Shown here piece by piece: positions 57,720-64,000 of a stretch of DNA of 64,000 nt. The DNA comes from an uncultured Tolumonas sp. (lineage in GTDB: Bacteria; Pseudomonadota; Gammaproteobacteria; Enterobacterales; Aeromonadaceae), in contig NZ_OY829944.1 in assembly GCF_963556105.2 (NCBI RefSeq), positions 1,337,501-1,401,500 on the forward strand, in the 5' to 3' direction. Position numbers and translations under genes: made by a program. How positions within the stretch are numbered: position 1 is the first letter of the stretch; every line of letters starts with the position of its first letter. A model generated the notes under the pieces. It ran no database searches, was not told the DNA's origin, and saw only the letters and a program-made list of their open reading frames with translations.

Positions 57720-58169
57720 GTGATTTCTTTAATTGCCGGTGTTCTTTTTGGTTTCGGATTAGCGCTTTCTGGCATGATGCAACCCGATAAGGTAGTGGGT
57801 TTTCTTAATGTTACCGGGGAGTGGGATGCATCATTGATGTTGGTGATGGGAGGGGCTTTGGCTGTCTTTACTCTGGGCTATCACTTTTTTATAAAAAAAC
57901 GCCAACAAACATGGAATGGTGCTGCTTTGCATTTGCCAACTAAAAAAGCGCTGGATCGCCAGTTGGTATTAGGTGCTTTGATATTTGGCGCAGGGTGGGG
58001 GCTTGCGGGTATTTGTCCGGGGCCGGCAATTGCTATGGCGGCACTGATTGGTTGGCCTGCGATTGTGTTTATTTTCGCTATGATTGCTGGAATGTTGATG
58101 GTTGGATACTGGCAGCAGAAAAAGAATCTATTGGCGGAACAAATGACACAATTAGCTGCATCGGAATAA
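57720..58169 (+). CDS. YeeE/YedE family sulfur transporter half, PmpB-like
   Basis: The 149-residue membrane protein has about four TM segments, GFGLALSGMMQPDKVVGFLNVTGEWDASL near the N-terminus and the conserved Cys motif GAGWGLAGICPGPAIA. GTG start at 57720 with GAGGTG 6 bp upstream, 10 bp after pmpA. Together with PmpA it would form a small inner-membrane importer for thiosulfate or another sulfur compound. A hairpin (AATCAGCC / GGCTGATT, around 58173-58213) separates it from the convergent yfbU. Confidence 0.85.
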   Translation: MISLIAGVLFGFGLALSGMMQPDKVVGFLNVTGEWDASLMLVMGGALAVFTLGYHFFIKKRQQTWNGAALHLPTKKALDRQLVLGALIFGAGWGLAGICPGPAIAMAALIGWPAIVFIFAMIAGMLMVGYWQQKKNLLAEQMTQLAASE

Positions 58170-58221
58170 AAATAATCAGCCAACCATCTTCTAACGAAAT
58201 GTCTGGCTGATTATCACGTTA

Positions 58222-58722
58222 TCAAGCAGTGATGATGTTACGAATTTCTTGAATAGATAATTTGTATTGACGTGGGCAATCACGCCATTCGGCCAACATG
58301 CGCTCATATTTGTCATGCATTGCCATTTCAGAATTTAAGCTTGCACAGCATTTACCTAAATCTGGGAAACGTTTTTCTACATCTAACAGATAACAGACAT
58401 AATCGGCCAGTTCCCGTTCATAGCCTCTGGCATAACCAATGAAATCTAAGCGTGATGCAGAGATTTGCGCCTGATCTTCAGCAGATAAGTTTTCATAAGA
58501 AACTTTAAGAGCATGATGCATTTCCAATGTATCAATCACTTCTCTACACGTTTCTTCGGTCAGATGACCAAACTCTTTTTCCAGTTCCAGCATCTGTAAA
58601 CAGTAACCACGTTCAACAATAGTCTTGCAGCGATGGTAATAATCAGCTTTCTCAGGATTCAGCTTACTCAGTATTTCATATTGATTACTGAGTATCAGTC
58701 GCTGAGCATGATTCATATTCAT
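58222..58722 (-). CDS. yfbU: YfbU family protein (UPF0304)
   Basis: The 166-residue soluble helical protein matches E. coli YfbU, with the N-terminus NHAQRLILSNQYEILSKL, the VERGYCLQMLELEKEFG segment and the ending CPRQYKLSIQEIRNIITA. The function is not established. It is single-gene and convergent with pmpAB. Confidence 0.92.
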   Translation of the reverse strand: MNMNHAQRLILSNQYEILSKLNPEKADYYHRCKTIVERGYCLQMLELEKEFGHLTEETCREVIDTLEMHHALKVSYENLSAEDQAQISASRLDFIGYARGYERELADYVCYLLDVEKRFPDLGKCCASLNSEMAMHDKYERMLAEWRDCPRQYKLSIQEIRNIITA

Positions 58723-58931
58723 AAGTGGTATCCTGCCAGTAATAGATGTATTTAGTGTATAAGTATCAGGCGTTAAAGTTCTTTATCTATATCAAAAAGC
58801 AGGTGAAAACGTTTGCTTCGACTGTCAAGTTATCTGAAACGATATATTTTTATGTGATCAAGCCATCACTCTCTGTTGTTTCTCTGTGTTCTGAATTAGG
58901 ATTGGCGCAAACGATAATGAGGTCAGAACTA

Positions 58932-59486
58932 ATGATGACTCGTGGTGTTAAATTTCTCTTTATCCTGACGTTTCTGGCACTGAGTGCCTTTTACTTATAT
59001 GTGCTTTATCTTGCTAAGCATCCTGATGTGTCAATGGCATATCGTATGTATTATTTGGACAAGAAAACCCATATTTGGAACCGTAACCAGACTCTCGCAT
59101 ACATTCCCGGCACGTTAATGGATCTCACCAATGAACGTGAGCGCTGCCCGTATCTCTCTCGTGACGGCTGGGATATTCCTGAAAAAGATGGTTCAGGTTC
59201 ACCGTTTACCGATAAGGGCGGATTATATTTCACCTTACATCAAGAGCCTGGCGCCCTAAAATTCCAGGGCACCTTGACTACAAAGGCAGCGAATACAGAA
59301 CTTAGTGTTAGTTTTGGAGATAAATGGTCTCAAACGGTTAAATTTGATAAAGCAGGCCCACAACAATTTGAATTATCACTTCCAGCGGGTTTATTCATTG
59401 CTGATCCGCTAGAACCAAATTATGTGTCACTGCATAGCAACCAATCTGTCATGTTCAAAACATTTAAATTATCCCATGTGGGATGA
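58932..59486 (+). CDS. Hypothetical membrane-anchored protein of the glycosylation operon
   Basis: This 184-residue protein is of a type I do not recognise. It has one N-terminal TM helix (about 8-28), then a periplasm-facing domain of about 150 residues predicted beta-rich (GGLYFTLHQEPGALKFQGTL, then LSVSFGDKWSQTVKF). The start (ATG 58932, with another at 58935) has GAGGT 8 bp upstream; longer frames lack one. It ends 7 bp before the GtrB-like gene, so it is probably the first gene of the four-gene unit and may bind glycan or modulate the transferases. Confidence 0.7.
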   Translation: MMTRGVKFLFILTFLALSAFYLYVLYLAKHPDVSMAYRMYYLDKKTHIWNRNQTLAYIPGTLMDLTNERERCPYLSRDGWDIPEKDGSGSPFTDKGGLYFTLHQEPGALKFQGTLTTKAANTELSVSFGDKWSQTVKFDKAGPQQFELSLPAGLFIADPLEPNYVSLHSNQSVMFKTFKLSHVG

Positions 59487-59493
59487 GGTTATT

Positions 59494-60486
59494 ATGAGCA
59501 AACAATCATTCACTGTTTCATTAGTTGTACCTGTTTATAACGAAGAAGAAAGTATTGATACCTTTATTGAAACGATCGACAAAGAACTAGCACCACTGCG
59601 TGATCAGCTGGAAATCGTTTTTGTTAATGACGGTAGCCGTGACCGTACACGTGAAGTTGTTGAAAAAGCGATTGAAAAAGACGGCCGTGTAACTCTGATT
59701 AACCTTGCTCGTAATTTCGGTAAAGAAGCTGCGATGACTGCGGGTCTTGCACATGCCCGTGGTGATGCGGTTGTTCCAATGGACGTAGATTTACAAGATC
59801 CACCAGCATTAGTGCTGGAGTTTGTCCGTATGTGGAAAGACGAAGGTTATGACACCGTATATGGTGTTCGTACAGACCGTAACGCAGACACTGCAATGAA
59901 ACGCCTGACTGCGGGCGGTTTCTATCGCTTCTTTAACGCGGTATCAACTACCACCAAGATCCCAGAGAATGCAGGTGATTTCCGTTTAATGGATCGCCGT
60001 GTCGTGGATGCGATCAACCAATTGCCAGAGCGTAACCGCTTTATGAAAGGGCTGTTTGCATGGGCTGGCTTCCGTTCAATTGGTGTACCTTATGCTCGCC
60101 CGGAACGTGCGGCCGGTACGACAAAATTCAATTATTGGAAACTGTGGAACTTTGCTCTGGATGGTTTGTTCAGCTTCTCCAGCTGGCCATTGCGGGTTTG
60201 GAGTTATATCGGCGGCGCAGTTGCTGGGATCAGTTTCCTTTACATGCTCATTATCATCTTAAAAGTGATTTTCGTCGGTGTTGATAGCCCTGGTTATGCT
60301 TCATTAATGTGTGTGATCCTGTTCCTTGGCGGTATGCAACTGTTATCTATTGGTATCATGGGCGAATACATTGGTCGTATGTTCCTCGAAGTAAAACAGC
60401 GTCCGGTATTCCTTGTGGAAGGCGTTTATGGTCAGTATTCACGCCCAGCAGTAACTGTTGCTACGGAAGAAGATAAACAAGCATGA
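59494..60486 (+). CDS. GtrB-like bactoprenol glycosyltransferase
   Basis: The 330-residue GT2 enzyme is predicted to move a hexose from a nucleotide sugar to undecaprenyl phosphate on the cytoplasmic face. The N-terminal GT-A domain has SLVVPVYNEEESID, FVNDGSRDRT, the DxD-like VPMDVDLQDPP and the RNRFMKGLFAWAGF helix. Two C-terminal TM helices (about 230-255 and 265-290) follow. GGATGAGG precedes the ATG at 59494. It overlaps the gtrA-like gene by 4 bp. Confidence 0.93.
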   Translation: MSKQSFTVSLVVPVYNEEESIDTFIETIDKELAPLRDQLEIVFVNDGSRDRTREVVEKAIEKDGRVTLINLARNFGKEAAMTAGLAHARGDAVVPMDVDLQDPPALVLEFVRMWKDEGYDTVYGVRTDRNADTAMKRLTAGGFYRFFNAVSTTTKIPENAGDFRLMDRRVVDAINQLPERNRFMKGLFAWAGFRSIGVPYARPERAAGTTKFNYWKLWNFALDGLFSFSSWPLRVWSYIGGAVAGISFLYMLIIILKVIFVGVDSPGYASLMCVILFLGGMQLLSIGIMGEYIGRMFLEVKQRPVFLVEGVYGQYSRPAVTVATEEDKQA

Positions 60487-60854
60487 TCACAAAGAGTGAA
60501 TTCTGGCGGTTATTCCGGTTTGGTCTAGTCGGTGGCGGTGCAACCATTGTTGATTTAGGTATAGCGACGCTATGCCTTCATTTATGGCCAGAGATCTCCG
60601 AGTATCTGGTGACATCGATAGGTTTTTTTGTGGCGTTCTGGTTTTCTTTTTTTGGGCACCGATACGTCACGTTCCAGAAACACGGTAAAGTTAGTAAATT
60701 TTTACTGGTAGCGCTCAGTTCTCTCGGCGTTCGCTATGTGTTGTTATCTGTTTTACTGTGGATCGGTTTGTCGGGTCTGCTGCCAATTGTTATAGCGACA
60801 CTGGCGGTTACCGTTCTGACTTATGTGTTATCCCGAATTTGGGTTTTTGCCTGA
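60483..60854 (+). CDS. GtrA family flippase-like membrane protein
   Basis: The 123-residue protein has four TM segments and the GtrA signatures RFGLVGGGATIVDLG at the N-terminus and FFVAFWFSFFGHRYVTFQ in the middle. GtrA proteins are thought to flip the lipid-linked sugar made by GtrB to the periplasm. ATGA overlap with the upstream gene; 18 bp before the next. Confidence 0.92.
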   Translation: MITKSEFWRLFRFGLVGGGATIVDLGIATLCLHLWPEISEYLVTSIGFFVAFWFSFFGHRYVTFQKHGKVSKFLLVALSSLGVRYVLLSVLLWIGLSGLLPIVIATLAVTVLTYVLSRIWVFA

Positions 60855-60872
60855 GTAACGCTGGAGTAAGTT

Positions 60873-62054
60873 GTGCCAACAGATAAGGTAGATGTAATTT
60901 ATTCTCCATTGCAGATCAGTCGGCAAGACTGGGGCATCATTGGGCTGGCCTTTTTGGTCAGCCGCATCATGCTGTATGCAATCGGTTATTTTGGTGCCAT
61001 GCACTACAACGTCGAAACCGATCAGATCGGGCGGATCAATCTGCTTGAGTCTGTTGAAACAGATGTCTGGAATGTCTTTTGTCAGTTTGATTGTACTTGG
61101 TTTAAAAGTATCGCAGATATTGGTTACGACACCTATCCTCATGGTTTAACTACTGGTCATGCGGCGAATTGGGCCTTTTTCCCCATGTTTCCGATGTTAG
61201 GCCATTATATTGGTGAATTGTTCGGCATCAGTTCCTTACATGGATTTTATGTCGTTGCCAATATTTCGTCCTTCGCTATGTTGCCACTGTTTTTCTTGTG
61301 CTTACGCCAATTAGGTCAGGAACTGGATGTGGCACGCTTTGGCGTTTGGATGTTAGCTTTTTCACCCTATTCCGTTTATTTCATCGCACCATATACCGAA
61401 GCTTTGTTTATCACACTGACCATGGTGGTGTTTTTATTCGCTTACCGGCATCAGTGGTTCTGGGTCGGATTGGCGGGTATGCTGATGACCGCCACCCGAA
61501 ATATCGGCGTTATGGTTGTTTTTTCGGTAGCGATTCTGGCCTTACAAGCATATGGCTGGCGTGAACTGGTGAAACTTGGCGACCGTGCTTATCGGGTTAT
61601 TTTAGCGATCTGGTTTATACCGCTGGTTATGTTCATGTATATGTTCTACATGCATTACCATGTTGGCGATGCCTTTTCATTTAAAAATATTCAGTTGGCC
61701 TGGGGACGTATTGCTGGCAATCCATTTTATTACTGGATTGAAGGCTTTGAAGCCGGTGGCAGAAAATTGTACCTCGCAATCATGGTTGCAATCGGATGGA
61801 GTTTGAATATCTATCTGGTTAAGCAAAAGAGATATGCTGAGGCGTTGTTTATGTTCATCTGTACATTCGTGCCTATTACTACCAGTATTAATACAATACC
61901 TCGGTATATGTTCGGGTTGTATCCAACCACGCTTGCTATCGTATTGATTGCGCGTGATCGCCCTAACTTAAGACCGATAATGCTGGCGGTCTCTGCACTA
62001 TTGTCGAGCTATTTCGTGATTGCGTGGGTAAACGCGAAATTCTTTACTGTTTAG
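60873..62054 (+). CDS. GT-C mannosyltransferase-like membrane protein (PIG-V type)
   Basis: The 393-residue protein has about nine to ten TM segments and an N-terminal periplasmic loop with QFDCTWFKSIADIGYD and acidic residues typical of GT-C glycosyltransferases that use lipid-linked sugars. YTEALFITLTMVVFLFAYR and MLMTATRNIGVM match the PIG-V/mannosyltransferase pattern. It would be the third, acceptor-specific part of a GtrABC-like system: it transfers the flipped sugar to an O-antigen, lipid or protein target. GTG start with GGAG upstream. Followed by a strong terminator. Confidence 0.82.
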   Translation: MPTDKVDVIYSPLQISRQDWGIIGLAFLVSRIMLYAIGYFGAMHYNVETDQIGRINLLESVETDVWNVFCQFDCTWFKSIADIGYDTYPHGLTTGHAANWAFFPMFPMLGHYIGELFGISSLHGFYVVANISSFAMLPLFFLCLRQLGQELDVARFGVWMLAFSPYSVYFIAPYTEALFITLTMVVFLFAYRHQWFWVGLAGMLMTATRNIGVMVVFSVAILALQAYGWRELVKLGDRAYRVILAIWFIPLVMFMYMFYMHYHVGDAFSFKNIQLAWGRIAGNPFYYWIEGFEAGGRKLYLAIMVAIGWSLNIYLVKQKRYAEALFMFICTFVPITTSINTIPRYMFGLYPTTLAIVLIARDRPNLRPIMLAVSALLSSYFVIAWVNAKFFTV

Positions 62055-62071
62055 TTCTGCAAAGAAACAAA

Positions 62072-62102
62072 AAAGCCGGAATGAAATTTCCGGCTTTTTT
62101 TA
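62072..62102 (+). terminator. Terminator of the glycosylation operon
   Basis: AAGCCGGAA / TTCCGGCTT stem followed by TTTTTTT. Confidence 0.9.
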
Positions 62103-62108
62103 TTGTAA

Positions 62109-62243
62109 TCATAATGAATCGAGGTAATCGATAACGATTTGATGATGGTTGCTGGTTTTGAAGTTATCAAATACATGTTCGATAACACCCTGTTCGTTGA
62201 TCAAAAAGCTTATGCGGTGAATACCATCGTATTCTTTACCCAT
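62109..62243 (-). pseudogene. bcp: bcp (thioredoxin-dependent peroxiredoxin) 3' remnant
   Basis: The minus strand encodes MGKEYDGIHRISFLINEQGV, then IEHVFDNFKTSNHHQIVIDYLDSL, the clear C-terminus of Bcp (E. coli …FMGKTYDGIHRISFLIDADG). The reading frame continues upstream for only about a dozen more codons that look partly related (…GWFFMG) before similarity and frame are lost. The catalytic N-terminal two-thirds, including the peroxidatic cysteine, are absent. It is a truncation, and its break lies about 40 bp before an unusual 560-bp spacer. Confidence 0.85.
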
Positions 62244-62802
62244 AAAAAACCACCCTTGGGAATACGCTAAGACATAAATTTTGACGATTCTTAATAAAAT
62301 CTATCTTTAACAGTGGGTTAAGTTAATGAGTTTCTTTTTTGAACCCAAATTATAGCAGTCGTCATATTTTTTTGTAAATTTGGCTATTTTTGACGCTTTG
62401 CCAACCGGGAACTTGTCATAAAAAGTTTAAGCGATGTATGAGATGAAGCTGATTGTCATTGCGACAGAATCGATCGGTTTCACAAGCATGACTCTAAATC
62501 TGTAACTCATTTGTGGACATTTCCTAGTTAAGTATTGGATCAAATCATAATCGGATTTATCCAATTAGATTGTCGCGAGCAAAAAATGTGGCTCCTTTTT
62601 GCTCAACGAGAATGAGCAACATAAAAGAGCCCATCATCAAACACTATCGACAACCTTCCAGTATTGACTGCAAAATTATCCCACGAATATTGAAAGATAT
62701 TGTGTCATCAGCAATTGCATCCATTCCGCTGTAAGTCCTTTCATCCCAGTTGTCGTTTGTGAATTAGTGGAATATGGCGTTATGCGAGTGATTGATGGGT
62801 TT
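62244..62802. other. Gene-free junction region between bcp remnant and metC
   Basis: About 560 bp without a recognised gene or IS end. A nested inverted repeat, GGCTC...TTGCTC...GAGCAA...GAGCC, lies near 62592-62632. It marks the junction where bcp was lost and where composition becomes more AT-rich toward metC, so a deletion or insertion scar is likely. Confidence 0.35.
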
Positions 62803-62830
62803 GAATAAAAAGAGCTCGCTCTTTTTATTC
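62803..62830 (-). terminator. metC terminator
   Basis: The perfect 13-bp stem GAATAAAAAGAGC / GCTCTTTTTATTC lies just after the metC stop on the minus strand. Confidence 0.85.
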
Positions 62831-62852
62831 TCTATAGAAAACCATGCTCAGA

Positions 62853-64000
62853 TCACTCATGAAGACGAGCAAAGCCATATTTAAGGTCTGTCTTCAAGTC
62901 ATCCAGGTCCTCTAATCCAATTTGTAATCGAAAGGCAAATCCCTTATATGGCCAAGCTGTTACTGACCTATCACGTTGCGGTTGGATTGGAACAACAAGA
63001 CTTTCATATCCACCCCATGAGTAACCCAGTTTAAAGATACTCATATCATCAAGCATCTTTGTAAATCCTGTCCTTTTGAAGTTGGCATTCAAAACTACAG
63101 AGAAGACACCAGAAGACCCTTTGAAATCTCTTTTCCAGATATTGTGTCCAGGGCAATCATTTATCGCAGGATGAAGAACTTTTTCGACTTCCGGTCTTTT
63201 CTGAAGCCATAAAGCCAGTTCTAAAGCTTTACGTTCCGTTTCTTTGATACGAAGGTGCATAGTTCGAAGTCCCCGTAATGCGAGCAGACAATCCTCAGCA
63301 CCAGGTAACATGGCCATCGCATCATAGGTAGCACGTAACTCTGGCCACGTTTCCCTGTTTGCTGATGCTAATCCAATGAGCAGGTCTGAATGTCCACTTA
63401 AATATTTTGTTCCCGCTTCAACGGATATATCGATACCATTTTCATGAGCATCAAAGAAAATTGGTGTAGCCCATGTATTATCTAAGATGGTCTTTAAACC
63501 ATATTTTTTTGCCACGGAGACCAAAGCAGGAATATCTTGAATCTCCATTGTCTGTGAACCAGGCGATTCCATAAAAATCGTGCTTGTGTTCTTTTTGACG
63601 AGTTTTTCTATATCAGCACCAATTAGTGGTGCGTAATATTCCGTATCAACACCATATTTACGTAAAAAATTATCGCAAAAGCTGCGAGAAGGACCATAGA
63701 TAGAGTCAGGAATAAGAATGTGATCGCCTGATTTAGTTGTGGTCATCAAAGCTAAAGCAACTGACCCAAGCCCAGATGGCGATAACACAGTTCCGTGAGC
63801 ACCAGTGAGTTGTGTCCATGCATCCTCAAGACTTGCGATAGTTGGCGAGCCTGCTGTACCGTAAAAGAAACGTCCACGCCGTTGTTCGATATCCTCTACT
63901 GTTTTATGAACAACCGTAGATCCACGGTATAACGGTGGATTAACAAATCCACATTGCTCATCCGTATTCCGCCCCAACATCGTGATCCGAGTAGCAAGCT
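62853..64000 (-). CDS. metC: Cystathionine beta-lyase (partial, 5' end outside the window)
   Basis: This PLP enzyme cleaves cystathionine to homocysteine, ammonia and pyruvate. At least 382 residues lie in the window; the frame is open to the edge (…LATRITMLGRNTDEQ), so the true start is beyond 64000. Seen are GFVNPPLYRGSTV, FFYGTAGSPT, LSPSGLGSVALA, the PLP-binding region DNTWATPIFF and the Schiff-base lysine in SVEAGTKYLSGHSD, and YSWGGYESL that favours beta-lyase over gamma-synthase. Codon use is more AT-rich than in the neighbouring bio or tam genes, so transfer is possible. The exact specificity (MetC versus related lyases) is inferred. Confidence 0.88.
   Translation of the reverse strand, partial: LATRITMLGRNTDEQCGFVNPPLYRGSTVVHKTVEDIEQRRGRFFYGTAGSPTIASLEDAWTQLTGAHGTVLSPSGLGSVALALMTTTKSGDHILIPDSIYGPSRSFCDNFLRKYGVDTEYYAPLIGADIEKLVKKNTSTIFMESPGSQTMEIQDIPALVSVAKKYGLKTILDNTWATPIFFDAHENGIDISVEAGTKYLSGHSDLLIGLASANRETWPELRATYDAMAMLPGAEDCLLALRGLRTMHLRIKETERKALELALWLQKRPEVEKVLHPAINDCPGHNIWKRDFKGSSGVFSVVLNANFKRTGFTKMLDDMSIFKLGYSWGGYESLVVPIQPQRDRSVTAWPYKGFAFRLQIGLEDLDDLKTDLKYGFARLHE

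Overview
The window looks like a chromosomal segment of a gammaproteobacterium. It holds close homologues of E. coli ArgG, BglA, H-NS, AsnS, BioABFCD, HtpX, RibB, TamAB, GabTD, YbgA/PhrB, UvrB, FolE, SbcB and YfbU. The gene set and the abundance of c-di-GMP and chemotaxis proteins suggest Aeromonadales (for example Tolumonas-like). That placement is an inference from remembered protein sequences; no database was searched.

Layout. 1-660: end of an rRNA operon (23S 3' end, 5S, terminator). 0.8-5.5 kb: argG with tandem ARG boxes, a LacI-type operator, a broken PTS EIIB gene, 6-phospho-beta-glucosidase bglA, and hns. 5.6-10.1 kb: a slipin-type membrane protein, a metallophosphoesterase remnant, a PAS-GGDEF diguanylate cyclase and a chemoreceptor with a C-terminal hemerythrin domain. 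10.7-15.5 kb is the accessory patch: an SspB-like putative ClpXP adaptor, a cation diffusion facilitator gene split by a 1.2-kb IS481-family element, a WbuC cupin gene and a frameshifted IS630-family transposase. 15.6-25.7 kb: asnS, an orphan HAMP sensor, a palindromic repeat, a GH4 6-phospho-glucosidase with the same operator type as bglA, a LysR regulator, then divergent bioA / bioBFCD.

25.8-38 kb: htpX behind a sigma-32-like promoter, ribB under an FMN riboswitch, tamAB, a GAF-PAS-degenerate GGDEF-EAL protein, and a CoA-disulfide reductase/rhodanese fusion. 38-48.4 kb: a YfeH transporter with an AraC regulator, then GABA/polyamine genes (gabT, gabD, a LysR regulator and a four-gene ABC importer). 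48.8-55 kb: ybgA-phrB, four tRNA-Asn genes with DnaA-box-like sequences between the third and fourth, uvrB and folE. 55-58.7 kb: an unannotated sRNA-like transcription unit, sbcB, a pmpAB sulfur-transport pair behind a perfect palindrome, and yfbU. 58.9-62.1 kb: a four-gene GtrAB-type glycosylation operon. 62.1-64 kb: a truncated bcp remnant and a metC-like gene that runs off the window.

The points most worth following are the SspB-like protein, which ends in a ClpX-docking-like tail; the sRNA-like unit at about 55.28-55.55 kb; the clean IS481 knock-out of the metal transporter; and the operator shared by two separated phospho-glucosidase genes.
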